A DNA stretch of 8,633 nucleotides from an uncultured Oscillospiraceae bacterium (GCA_944385455.1 CALWXI010000037.1:1-8633), one strand, 5' to 3'. Positions 1 through 6,830 are shown, counted from the stretch's first letter. Notes: generated from the sequence alone by a model not told the origin. Translations and numbers: made by a program.

Positions 1-1345
1 GGAAGGCCCGGCACAGGTTGGGCTCCCGTATTTGAATCGAGCAAAAGCCGTCCTGCAGCGGGAACCGCTCTGTGGTGAAAAAGCCGATGCCGGAACGGCG
101 GGAGGTGGTCATGCTCAGGTAGTCCGGAAAGGCCCCCGGCTCCAGAATGCGCCCGGTGATGTCGCCGCTGCGGATATGCCCGGCCAGGGCCAGCATCAGC
201 TGCCGCCGCTGCTCCGGCGGGAAGGGTGCCACAAAGGCGACGGGAAAATCATCCAGGGAGCCGGTGGCCTGGAACCGCTCCAGTCCGCTGCGGGTGAAGA
301 TGGTGTAGAACTGTTCCACCGTCCGCAGGCGACTGAACCGCTTTTGAGCCACTGCCTCCAACCGGTCGTAGAAGGGGAGTTCCGGACGCAGGTACCGGTC
401 GATGGTAGACTCGTCGTAGAACCGGCCGAAGCAGGGCTGGTCCATGACCATGTAAAAGCCGTCCTCATCGGTGGACGCGTCGTAGGACTCCAGAATCTCC
501 ACCGGGTCGGCCGTGTACTGGGTCAGGGGACGGCACCGCTTCAGCAGGGATTGGAAATGACGGTGGTATTGCTCTACCTGGTCTGTGCCCCGCAGCAGCA
601 TGGCCTGGGAGCCGTCCTCTGAAAGACACACTGCGCAGCTGTGGGTCACCAGAAAGTAGGGGAAGGGATCGGTGTACCGGGCGGCAATACTGTCGTAGTA
701 GTAATAGGGGTGATAGTTCCGCTTGGACAGCAGGCAGATGGGCAGGATCCGGCAGAAGCACTCCAGATTGTGAAGATTGATGTCCTCTGTCGCTCCGGAG
801 GCGTCGAAGGCGATGATCTGCCGGACCTGCGCCCCCATGCGGCCGTCCAGATACCGGCGCAGCAGCTCGTCGCTGAGGAAGATGTCCGTGGGCGGGACAG
901 TCAGTTCCACCCGGGCATCCGGCCGGGTCAGCTCCTGCGAGAGGATCATCCGCAGCAGGGGATGGACGTTGGAGGCGCCGGAAAAGATGGAGCGGGCTCC
1001 GGCATAGCCGTCCAGATCCAGCAGCAGGCGGCTCTCCTCAAAGGCGGGAGTGGTGAAGTCCAGCCGGGCCAGGTTGGAAAACAGCCTGTCCACGATCTCC
1101 CGGGACTGCCGGAGGCCTTCCTTTTCAAACTGGGCGTCGTAATAAGACCGCAGCCGCCGCTCCTCCCCGGGAGTCAGGCGCAGGTGGTAGATCAGATCGT
1201 CCAGAGCGACATATGGCAGCACCCGCTGCCCTGTCAGCGTTTTGGACAGGGCCGTCCGCTCTATCCCGGCCAGCCGGGACAGGGCCGACACAGTCAGGCC
1301 CTTGGCCTGCAGCAGGTCCCGCAGGTATTGACTGAACAGCTGCAT
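1..1345 (-). CDS. XRE-like helix-turn-helix regulatory protein, C-terminus cut by window edge
   Basis: One uninterrupted minus-strand frame runs from an ATG at 1345 to the window edge, 448 codons with no stop. The protein opens MQLFSQYLRDLLQAKGLTVS. Residues about 9-60 read like an XRE/Cro-type helix-turn-helix: a short helix, the turn around SALSRLAGIERTALSK, then a conserved GQRVLP stretch. The next ~380 residues have no domain I can name; they are rich in Arg, Leu, Tyr and Phe, lack membrane segments, and could be an effector or ligand-sensing part. A GAGG lies 8 nt before the ATG, which supports this start. DNA-binding function is inferred from the N-terminus only. The frame is missed by a simple complete-ORF scan because it has no stop inside the window. 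Two long plus-strand frames over it are GC-driven shadows. Confidence is high that it is a gene, moderate for regulator. Confidence 0.85.
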   Translation of the reverse strand, partial: MQLFSQYLRDLLQAKGLTVSALSRLAGIERTALSKTLTGQRVLPYVALDDLIYHLRLTPGEERRLRSYYDAQFEKEGLRQSREIVDRLFSNLARLDFTTPAFEESRLLLDLDGYAGARSIFSGASNVHPLLRMILSQELTRPDARVELTVPPTDIFLSDELLRRYLDGRMGAQVRQIIAFDASGATEDINLHNLECFCRILPICLLSKRNYHPYYYYDSIAARYTDPFPYFLVTHSCAVCLSEDGSQAMLLRGTDQVEQYHRHFQSLLKRCRPLTQYTADPVEILESYDASTDEDGFYMVMDQPCFGRFYDESTIDRYLRPELPFYDRLEAVAQKRFSRLRTVEQFYTIFTRSGLERFQATGSLDDFPVAFVAPFPPEQRRQLMLALAGHIRSGDITGRILEPGAFPDYLSMTTSRRSGIGFFTTERFPLQDGFCSIQIREPNLCRAF

Positions 1346-1390
1346 ATCGCGCACCTCGCTCAAGCTGAAAACTGTAAGTAATTGTAATAT

Positions 1391-1419
1391 AGCATATCCC
1401 CCGCAAAAAGGGTGTGCAA
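1391..1419 (-). promoter_or_regulatory. Putative sigma-A-type promoter for the HTH gene
   Basis: On the minus strand a -35-like TTGCAC (1419-1414) and a -10-like TATGCT (1396-1391) are separated by exactly 17 nt. The -10 ends 45 nt before the ATG at 1345. An alternative -10, TATATT, lies a few bases downstream but has poorer spacing. The assignment rests only on hexamer similarity and spacing. Confidence 0.45.
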
Positions 1420-1441
1420 GACCCGTGCAAATTTTCTGCAC
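1414..1441. promoter_or_regulatory. Cluster of three GTGCA half-sites (candidate operator)
   Basis: GTGCA occurs at 1414-1418 and 1425-1429 (11 bp apart, same orientation), and its inverse TGCAC at 1437-1441, giving the inverted repeat GTGCA-N7-TGCAC. The first half-site coincides with the predicted -35 of the HTH gene promoter. A dimeric HTH protein binding here could block transcription, so autoregulation is a reasonable inference; nothing in the sequence proves it. Confidence 0.35.
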
Positions 1442-1455
1442 ATGCTCAAGCACAT

Positions 1456-1671
1456 CCTCCTTTGGAGAATTCGGCGATCATGTTTGGGAGCAGGAAAAGA
1501 TCTTGAAATTACCTGAGGGTGCAGAAGAGCAGAACGGAAAAACCTGCATCAAAAGTTTTGAGGGCGATGAAATCCAACCCATATCGAGCCGCCGCCCCGA
1601 ATAGGCGGGGAGAAGCGGAACCATGAAAAGTTTCCTGACCCGCTGATTTTTGATGAAAAACGGTCTTACCG
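1456..1671. other. Disturbed region upstream of the SLH reading frame, no intact gene
   Basis: No convincing gene is present. One plus-strand frame stays open up to a TAG at 1602-1604 and reads protein-like (for example VWEQEKILKLPEGAEEQNGK), but it has no good start, so it may be a degenerate coding remnant. At 1623 an ATG preceded by a GGGGAG motif opens MKSFLTR and stops after seven codons; it resembles the first residues of a signal peptide. The SLH frame itself is closed by a TGA at 1654-1656. Together these suggest the 5' end of the SLH gene was lost or rearranged here. Confidence 0.4.
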
Positions 1672-2748
1672 ATGGTGAGCGGTTCCTTCCCCTTCACCGT
1701 GGAGGCGGAGTTCACCCGCAGCGGCCGCGCCGAGACCAAGCTGTTTATTCTGACGGTCCTCGACAACACGGACGCCAACGTGGAAGGCTCCACCGATGTG
1801 GGCTATGAGCTGCTGGACCGTGTCCCCGCGGAACTGACCGCCTATGAGGACCAGGTGTTCCGCTCTCAGGGCACCTACGGTGAGTTCTACAAGTTCTATC
1901 TGGATGGCCGTGAGCTGGTGGAGAACCAGGACTTCCAGTCCGAAGAGGGCAGCACCAAAATCACCATTTACGCCCAGACCTTCCGCACCGCCGGTGAGGG
2001 GACGCACACCATCGCCGCCGAGTTCCGTACCGACAAGAGCGATACCAATACGGTGAAGAAGGCTGCTCAGAACTACACTGTTCCCAGAAGTTCCTCCGGG
2101 TCCGCCGGCAGCTCCTCCGGGTCCGCCGGCAACTCCAAGCCTGCAGTGAACTCCGACGCCAACAAGCCCTCCCAGGATGACCGAACTGCAGCGGACATCT
2201 TCTGGGATATCTCCAGCGGCGATTGGTTCTATCCCGATGTGGACTGGGCTTATCAGCAGGAGCTGATGATCGGTGTCACGAAGCAGACTTACGCCCCCTA
2301 CGGGCCCATCTCCGCCGCCACGGTGGTGACGGTTCTGGCCCGAATGGACAAGGTGGATTTGGACGACTATGCCGCCGTCAGCTATCCCCAGATCGACGCC
2401 GGCCAGTGGTACACCAACGCCGCCAACTGGGCCATGGAGAGCGGCCTGCTGCCCGATGAACACTTCACCGGCCAGCCCCCCATTGCCCGGGCCAGGTTTG
2501 CCGTGATGCTGGTGAAGTATCTCCGGCACAGCGGCATCGACTGCACGCTGCCGGAGGAGCCGGTGGGCTTTGCCGACGCCTCCCTGATGACGCAGGAGGA
2601 GAACGACGCCTTCCAGGTACTCTATCAGTTCGGCATCTTCAAGGGCGTGGGCAGCTACTACATGGATCCACAGGGGTCCACGACCCGCGCGCAGCTGGCG
2701 GTCCTTCTGCACCGTCTGTCTGTGTCTGTGGAGAATCAGACTTTGTAA
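1672..2748 (+). CDS. SLH-domain surface protein, probable 5'-truncated remnant
   Basis: The 358-residue frame ends with three S-layer homology domains, at about residues 178-225 (WDISSGDWFYPDVDWAYQQE), 238-285 (YPQIDAGQWYTNAANWAMES) and 299-348 (ending TTRAQLAVLLHRLS). SLH triplets anchor proteins to secondary cell-wall polymers outside the cell. Residues 1-136 form a beta-rich domain (FPFTVEAEF, STKITIYAQ), joined to the SLH part by a Ser/Gly linker (SSGSAGSSSGSAGNS) that includes a 21-bp tandem repeat. An SLH protein must be secreted, yet there is no signal peptide, no Shine-Dalgarno sequence before 1672, and an in-frame TGA at 1654. It is therefore most likely the 3' end of a larger gene and may not be expressed. 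A longer antisense frame covers it but has no recognisable domain. Confidence 0.8.
   Translation: MVSGSFPFTVEAEFTRSGRAETKLFILTVLDNTDANVEGSTDVGYELLDRVPAELTAYEDQVFRSQGTYGEFYKFYLDGRELVENQDFQSEEGSTKITIYAQTFRTAGEGTHTIAAEFRTDKSDTNTVKKAAQNYTVPRSSSGSAGSSSGSAGNSKPAVNSDANKPSQDDRTAADIFWDISSGDWFYPDVDWAYQQELMIGVTKQTYAPYGPISAATVVTVLARMDKVDLDDYAAVSYPQIDAGQWYTNAANWAMESGLLPDEHFTGQPPIARARFAVMLVKYLRHSGIDCTLPEEPVGFADASLMTQEENDAFQVLYQFGIFKGVGSYYMDPQGSTTRAQLAVLLHRLSVSVENQTL
2092..2131 (+). repeat. Tandem 21-bp repeat encoding Ser/Gly linker
   Basis: The 19-bp unit TCCTCCGGGTCCGCCGGCA occurs at 2092-2110 and 2113-2131, a 21-bp period that keeps frame and encodes SSGSAG twice. It lies in the linker between the beta-rich domain and the SLH domains, where slippage would change linker length without breaking the frame. 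Confidence 0.85.
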
Positions 2749-2840
2749 GTGAAGATCGGCGGTCCCCGGACGGGTGCCCGAAAGAACGTAGTGCAGCTCC
2801 CGTGATACGCACGGCATTCGTCAGAATGGATCAGCAGACA

Positions 2841-2886
2841 AAAAATAAGCGATACCTGGCGTCTCGGCCAGGTATCGCTTATTTTT
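2841..2886. terminator. Bidirectional intrinsic terminator, perfect 20-bp stem
   Basis: The arms 2841-2860 (AAAAATAAGCGATACCTGGC) and 2867-2886 are exact reverse complements around the 6-nt loop GTCTCG. A-tracts on one side and T-tracts on the other give a U-run in both directions. It lies about 90 nt after the plus-strand SLH stop and about 70 nt beyond the stop of the minus-strand 49-residue ORF, so it can serve both convergent transcripts. Confidence 0.9.
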
Positions 2887-2953
2887 GCCATGATGCGGAG
2901 GGCCGCAAATTCCGCGCAGCTCGCCCTGGAGAAGATCAGCTCCGGCACCGGTG

Positions 2954-3103
2954 TCACAGATCCTCCAGATCTGCTGCGGTGAGATCGTTTTCCAGGTTGT
3001 CGCGGGCAAGATCTGTGTCGATGGCGGGATAGATCTTGGCCGGAATGGGCCGCTCCACCTGATCAGGTTTGGGGCTGAAAATTTCCTGCTTTTTTTTACT
3101 CAT
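2954..3103 (-). CDS. Small hypothetical protein, 49 residues, acidic C-terminus
   Basis: I do not recognise this protein. The ATG at 3103 is preceded by GATGAGG with 8 nt spacing, a credible ribosome binding site. The N-terminal half is basic and proline-rich (MSKKKQEIFSPKPDQVERP), the middle reads IPAKIYPAIDTDLARDN, and the end is strongly acidic and leucine-spaced (LENDLTAADLEDL). There is no signal peptide, membrane helix or Cys. The frame continues upstream to a TTG at 3280 (108 residues), but that start has no ribosome binding site and would pass two internal ATG codons, so I prefer the short form. The gene is followed by the bidirectional terminator. It could be a small adaptor or leader-like peptide, but no modifying enzyme is near it. 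Confidence 0.5.
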   Translation of the reverse strand: MSKKKQEIFSPKPDQVERPIPAKIYPAIDTDLARDNLENDLTAADLEDL

Positions 3104-3412
3104 AAAAATTACCTCATCCATGAATTGCCGGCAGAGGGAGGCTTGTACTATGCTGTTCCATCGTTTCCGGCTTGTCTGGTTTGACGGGAATCTCCCGGCT
3201 TCATCAGCATCCCCGGAGAACAGAGCTCGATACCTGGGGCTGTCAAGCTCGGCCTGCACCTGGGGAAAAGGACATTCCAATCGGCTTTCATATTCAGATC
3301 TTCATAGTTCCTCCACCCTGACTATTGTTCCCGGCCGCAGGCGGATTATGTCGAATTCTGCACAGCACTTCGCCGCGGCCCTGTGGGACGAGGGAAAGCG
3401 CTCCGGACAGAA
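3104..3412. other. Intergenic stretch with no gene recognised
   Basis: About 300 bases separate the 49-residue ORF from the hairpin that ends the two-component cluster. Short frames here have no ribosome binding site or recognisable motif. On the minus strand a perfect TTGACA (3246-3241) could be a -35 for the 49-residue ORF, but no good -10 follows at 16-18 nt. The sequence GATACCTGG in this stretch also occurs in the stem of the terminator at 2841-2886; I see no function in that. Confidence 0.4.
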
Positions 3413-3447
3413 GGCAGGACCTCCGGCTGACAGCCGGAGGTCCTGCC
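3413..3447. terminator. GC-rich hairpin ending the two-component gene cluster
   Basis: The arms 3413-3428 (GGCAGGACCTCCGGCT) and 3432-3447 are exact reverse complements with a 3-nt loop, making a 16-bp perfect stem. It starts 8 nt after the stop of the lipoprotein gene read on the minus strand. The bases that follow on that strand (TTCTGT) are only mildly U-rich, so it may work partly as an mRNA-end stabiliser. Confidence 0.75.
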
Positions 3448-3454
3448 CTGCGTC

Positions 3455-3895
3455 TTATGCGTACAGTTTGGGGATTCGGAAGCGCTGTTCGCCGTGGGCC
3501 GCGTCCGTGACGGTTCCTGCGGGGAAGATGATGACCGGATTTCCCTCCTCGTCCACCTCGAATGCCGTGGTCTCGTCGATGGTGACATAGTCGCTGAGGG
3601 GTGCGTTTTCCTCAATGGGGAAGTACCGCACTTCCGGATCTTTTTCCATGCGGTTGCCCATCTGCATGGTGATGGTCTCTGTCACATAGTCCACATAGTC
3701 CTCACCCAGCAGATCCTTCAGGGCAGAACCTTCCTGCGCGGTGTCCTCCTGGGCGGGCTCCTGCGCTGCGGTGTCCTCCTGGGCGGGAGGCTGCTGTGCA
3801 TCTGCGGCCGCCTGGCCGTCCGAGGTCCCGCAGCCGGTCAGAAAAGCCATGCACAGTGCCAGAAGTACAAGATACCGGCGGTAATTCTTTTTCAT
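3455..3895 (-). CDS. Secreted lipoprotein with DUF3298/RsiV-like C-terminus
   Basis: This 146-residue protein starts at the ATG at 3895, with GGAGG 8 nt upstream; the frame extends to 4003 but only this start gives a signal peptide. Residues 1-22 (MKKNYRRYLVLLALCMAFLTGC) form a lipoprotein signal with lipobox LTGC and Cys22 as the lipidation site, so the protein should sit on the outer face of the membrane. Residues about 23-55 are a low-complexity Ala/Gln/Glu linker with the repeat AQEDTA. The rest (VDYVTETITMQMGNRM, then FEVDEEGNPVIIFPAGTV and ending RFRIPK) resembles the C-terminal part of DUF3298/RsiV-type domains; this likeness is from memory and tentative. It follows the 250-residue anchored protein by 123 nt and precedes a strong hairpin, so it is probably last in the two-component transcription unit. 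Confidence 0.8.
   Translation of the reverse strand: MKKNYRRYLVLLALCMAFLTGCGTSDGQAAADAQQPPAQEDTAAQEPAQEDTAQEGSALKDLLGEDYVDYVTETITMQMGNRMEKDPEVRYFPIEENAPLSDYVTIDETTAFEVDEEGNPVIIFPAGTVTDAAHGEQRFRIPKLYA
3738..3787 (-). repeat. In-frame 30-bp direct repeat in lipoprotein linker
   Basis: GCGGTGTCCTCCTGGGCGGG appears at 3738-3757 and 3768-3787, 30 bp apart, in the part of the lipoprotein gene encoding its Ala/Gln/Glu spacer (AQEDTA twice). The period is a multiple of three, so gain or loss of a unit would keep the frame. Confidence 0.85.
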
Positions 3896-4018
3896 GATCC
3901 ATGCCTCCATTCTGCCTGGATATTCCGTCTTCCATCTGGAAATCTCCCTTTCGGTATGCTTACCATATACCCATCCGGCCGCAAAGTGGCCGCATCCGTG
4001 CATCCTTTTCCCATCATT

Positions 4019-4771
4019 TCATGTGCTTTTGGTTGCTGAGACTCCCGGCTCCTTCCCAAAAAGTTCCCCAGCAAAGCCGATGGGCTCCACACAGATCCGG
4101 CCGTAGCCCGCCCCCGCCTGCGCGCTGTACATCAGCCCGCCGGCATCGTGGATCTCCCACAGGGCGGGACCGTGCTGCTGCGTCTCCAGGCCCAGGCCTT
4201 CCAGAAAACGGGTTCCCAGCTCCTCGGAGGTGAGATCTGTTTCCAAGGACCGCAGCGTGCAGTCGATCCAGACCGGCAGGCCGCTTTCTTCGTCCACCAC
4301 CAGCCAGAAATTGTCCTGTTCACCGTCTGCGAGCCGTATGCCCTGCAGATACAGGAGGCTCACGGACTGATATCCGTCCGAGCGTACATGGACCACGCGG
4401 CTGCCTCCCTGGAATTCCAGTGTGTCCGGCTCGATGTCCCCAGGCAGGATGCCCCAGTCCGCGAGCAGTGCCACACTTTGGGAAAAAACCTCAGATACCG
4501 GCCCGGCGTCTGGATTTTGCGGCGCAGGAAGCGGCTGCATGGCGGAGAAGATCTCCAGGTCCGGATACCGGATCGCCCGTCCCAGCAGCTCCAGCTTTTC
4601 CGGCAGCGGCAGCTCCGGGACAGAGAGGTCCTCTTGTGAAAGTTCCTCGGTATGGACGGCGCCCAGCGTGCTTCGGTCCCGCAGAGCGGAGATCTGCCGG
4701 GGCAGCAGTACCGCCCCCAGCACCGCCAGCACGGTCACTGCGGGAAGGGCCCACTGTTTCAGCCTTCGCAA
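4019..4771 (-). CDS. Membrane-anchored exported protein of the two-component operon (unknown function)
   Basis: I do not recognise the family. The 250-residue protein has a basic N-terminus (MRRLKQW), one hydrophobic segment at about residues 8-25 (LPAVTVLAVLGAVLLP), and a long hydrophilic, acidic remainder expected outside the membrane. The start is a TTG at 4771: GGGAGG lies 9 nt upstream, while an ATG at 4778 is only 2 nt from the same motif and in another frame. It overlaps the kinase gene by 13 nt (kinase stop 4759-4761), which implies translational coupling. Motifs such as DNFWLVVDEESGLPVWIDC suggest a folded extracytoplasmic domain. By position it could modulate the sensor kinase or report on the envelope, as accessory proteins do in other two-component operons; this is inference. 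Confidence 0.8.
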   Translation of the reverse strand: MRRLKQWALPAVTVLAVLGAVLLPRQISALRDRSTLGAVHTEELSQEDLSVPELPLPEKLELLGRAIRYPDLEIFSAMQPLPAPQNPDAGPVSEVFSQSVALLADWGILPGDIEPDTLEFQGGSRVVHVRSDGYQSVSLLYLQGIRLADGEQDNFWLVVDEESGLPVWIDCTLRSLETDLTSEELGTRFLEGLGLETQQHGPALWEIHDAGGLMYSAQAGAGYGRICVEPIGFAGELFGKEPGVSATKST

Positions 4772-6177
4772 GGCGCATCGCCTCCCTTCAGGTAAACGCT
4801 GACCCGGGTGCCCCGGCCCGCTGTGCTCTCAAATTCCAGCCTGCCGCCGTGAAGCGCCACAATCCGCTGGCACACGGTCAAGCCCAGGCCCGCTCCGCCC
4901 TGTGCTCTGGCTCTGGATTTGTCCGCCATGTAAAAGGGCTCTGTGATCCGGCTCAGGTCCTCCGGTGCGATCCCTCTGCCGTTGTCTGCTACCTGAACGC
5001 GGTAGCCGCCGGATACAGGTGCACCTTCCAGAAGGATGGCGCCCTCCGTGTCCACCGCCTTGCGGGCGTTGTCCAGCAGATTTAAAAAGACGGATTCCAT
5101 CAGGTCCGGCTCGATGTCGGCCGTGCCGGGTTCCGCGTGTACCTCCAGACGGATGCCGGACCGCTCCAGTGCGGGACGCAGGGCATCGGCCGCCTGTTCC
5201 AGAAAGGGGACCATCTCCGTCGGGCGGAGGGAGACGCCGGTTTTCTCCAGCACGAAGAGGTCCAGCAGCTTCCGGGACAGTCCCTCCAGCCGCCGGCCTT
5301 CCCGAAAGATGCAGGCGGCGCTCTCCTGCACCAGCTGCGGCGAGGCTGGACGGGAGAGCAGCAGCTCCGCGTAGCCGATGATGGACGTCAACGGTGTCTT
5401 AGTCTCGTGTGCAAAGGCGTGGAGAAAATTCTCCTGCCGGCGGGCGGTGTCCGTCAGCTCGCCCACGTGCCGCTCCAGCTGTTCCGCCATCTGGTTGAAA
5501 TCCCGGGAGAGCTGGGTTACCTCATCACTGCCGCGGACCTCCACCCGGCGGGAAAGCTCCCCGGCGGCCATCTGCCGCGCGGCCTCGGACAGCCGCCCCA
5601 GAGGGCGGGTGATCCAGGCGCTCACCGCTGCGGATGCCAGTGCCGATGTCAGCACCAATCCCAGCAGCAGATAGAAAAACACATTGTACTGGGTCTGCCG
5701 GGTGGAAAAGAGCGTATCGGCTTCCCGCCAGGTTTCCAAAAATACCGTTTTGCCCTCCACCATCAGGGGGCTTGCCGCATGCAGATAGAAGCGGTCCCCC
5801 GCCTGCAGGACTTCCCAGCCCAGCTGGGTCTCCGTCAGCGCGGAGGTCAGGCCGGAGACAGCGGGCAGGGGGCTGCCGGAGAGTGCATGTCCCGCTCCGT
5901 CGCTGAGGAGAGAACGGGTGCCGCTGCGGCTGAGGGAGGAAGCCGTATCCTCGGTCAGCTTGGCCGCATCCGCCTGGCCGAAGCTGTGGGAAAGCTGCAT
6001 CTCCCGCAGCAGCATGCGGCGCAGGATGATGTGCTCGGTCACCACGGTATCGGTCTGAGCCTCCAGCCCGGCGCGGAACTGTCCGTCGATCATCAGGAAG
6101 CCGCCGATGGAGCAGGCCAGGGCCGTGATGGCCACCATGCTGCAAAACAGTTTCCAGAAAAGGCGCAAGCACCTCAC
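4759..6177 (-). CDS. Sensor histidine kinase, HAMP type
   Basis: This 472-residue kinase has a first membrane helix at about residues 9-31, an extracytoplasmic sensor region to about 163, a second helix at about 164-188 and a HAMP linker to about 240. The H box reads FAHETKTPLT with the phospho-acceptor at His257. The ATP-binding domain shows the N box (NLLDNARKA, Asn366/Asn370), G1 (DNGRGI from Asp398), the F region (EPFYMADKSR) and G2 (GGAGLGL from Gly427). All catalytic motifs look intact. It should phosphorylate the response regulator encoded just upstream. The start is a GTG at 6177 that overlaps the regulator's TGA (GTGA). GGAGGGG lies almost on top of that GTG, so a TTG at 6168, 10 nt from the motif, is a real alternative and would drop three residues. 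The stop overlaps the TTG start of the next gene. Confidence 0.95.
   Translation of the reverse strand: MRCLRLFWKLFCSMVAITALACSIGGFLMIDGQFRAGLEAQTDTVVTEHIILRRMLLREMQLSHSFGQADAAKLTEDTASSLSRSGTRSLLSDGAGHALSGSPLPAVSGLTSALTETQLGWEVLQAGDRFYLHAASPLMVEGKTVFLETWREADTLFSTRQTQYNVFFYLLLGLVLTSALASAAVSAWITRPLGRLSEAARQMAAGELSRRVEVRGSDEVTQLSRDFNQMAEQLERHVGELTDTARRQENFLHAFAHETKTPLTSIIGYAELLLSRPASPQLVQESAACIFREGRRLEGLSRKLLDLFVLEKTGVSLRPTEMVPFLEQAADALRPALERSGIRLEVHAEPGTADIEPDLMESVFLNLLDNARKAVDTEGAILLEGAPVSGGYRVQVADNGRGIAPEDLSRITEPFYMADKSRARAQGGAGLGLTVCQRIVALHGGRLEFESTAGRGTRVSVYLKGGDAPCEG
4781..4786 (-). promoter_or_regulatory. Ribosome binding site that decides a TTG start
   Basis: GGGAGG on the minus strand lies inside the 3' end of the kinase gene, 9 nt before the TTG at 4771. 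The nearer ATG at 4778 is too close (2 nt). The site supports TTG as the start of the 250-residue protein and couples its translation to that of the kinase. Confidence 0.7.
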
Positions 6178-6830
6178 CCCTCCAATCGGTAGCCCACCTT
6201 GTATACCGCTGTCAAACGGTTCTCCAGTCCCAGTTTTTTTCGCATCCGCTGCACATGGAGATCCACGGTGCGGCTGTCTCCCATGTACTCCTCGTTCCAG
6301 ACCCGCTCAAAGATCCGGTCCCGGCAGAGGGCTACATTTTTGTTCTGCGCGAACAGCACCAGAAGGTCGAATTCCTTGGCTGTCAGCGCCACCGCCTGCC
6401 CGTCCTTGCGAACGGTCCGGGCGGCGGGGTCGATCACAATGTCCGGGTCCACGCGCAGAAGCTGGTCTCCTTTTCCGCAGCGGCGCAGCACCGTCTCTAC
6501 CCGGGCCAGCAGCTCCGGCAGGGCGAAGGGCTTGGGCAGATAATCCTCCGCGCCCCGGCGCAGGCCCCGCACCCGGTCTTCCACCCCGCCCCAGGCGGTG
6601 AGGAAGATCACGGGCACCTCCAGGGTCTTGCAGTAGTCCAGCAGCTCGTAGCCGTCCGCGCCGGGCAGCATGATATCCAGCAGCGCCAAATCAAAGGATT
6701 CGCGCTCCAGAAAATCCGCCGCCTGATTTCCATCCGGAGCCCAGACGCAGCGGTAGCCCGCATCGGTCAAAACGGTCCGCACCAGATGGGCGATGGCCGC
6801 CTCGTCCTCGGCGATCAGGATTTTGTTCAC
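6174..6830 (-). CDS. OmpR/PhoB-family DNA-binding response regulator
   Basis: This 218-residue protein has the usual length and layout of the family. The receiver domain (residues 1-~115) holds the acidic pair in AEDE (Glu8/Asp9), the phospho-acceptor Asp52 in LLDIMLPGADG, Thr78 in FLTAW, and Lys100 in LPKPF. The C-terminal winged helix (~125-218) has the typical LTAKEFDLLVLF start and the recognition part DSRTVDLHVQRMRKKLG. It starts at a GTG at 6830, with AAAGGAG 8 nt upstream. Its TGA overlaps the kinase GTG by 4 nt, the classic arrangement for a cognate pair. It should act in the cytoplasm as a phosphorylation-controlled transcription factor; its target genes are not certain, but a tandem 11-bp repeat just upstream suggests autoregulation. 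Confidence 0.96.
   Translation of the reverse strand: MNKILIAEDEAAIAHLVRTVLTDAGYRCVWAPDGNQAADFLERESFDLALLDIMLPGADGYELLDYCKTLEVPVIFLTAWGGVEDRVRGLRRGAEDYLPKPFALPELLARVETVLRRCGKGDQLLRVDPDIVIDPAARTVRKDGQAVALTAKEFDLLVLFAQNKNVALCRDRIFERVWNEEYMGDSRTVDLHVQRMRKKLGLENRLTAVYKVGYRLEG

Noticed and set aside
32..1381. Two long plus-strand frames (32-622 and 641-1381) opposite the HTH gene
   Set aside because: The minus strand has one continuous frame with a ribosome binding site and HTH motif; the plus frames are Gly/Gln/Pro-rich shadows without motifs.
1361..1463. Possible leader peptide before the HTH gene (AAAGGAGG at 1456-1463, TTG 1449 or ATG 1443, ending TGA near 1361)
   Set aside because: Start spacing is poor (6 nt to a TTG, 12 nt to the ATG), the peptide has no attenuator features, and the better promoter lies inside it.
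1666..2817. 383-residue minus-strand frame, longer than the SLH frame it overlaps
   Set aside because: It is low-complexity Gly/Val/His-rich sequence typical of an antisense shadow, while the plus strand shows three SLH domains.
2954..3280. 108-residue version of the small minus-strand ORF from TTG 3280
   Set aside because: No ribosome binding site at the TTG; the internal ATG at 3103 has one with good spacing.
4478..4778. 95-residue minus-strand frame starting ATG 4778
   Set aside because: Its start is only 2 nt from the ribosome binding site and its sequence is an out-of-frame shadow of the 250-residue exported protein.
5137..6192. 351-residue plus-strand frame opposite the kinase
   Set aside because: The kinase has all catalytic boxes; the antisense frame is GC-driven and has no motif or ribosome binding site.
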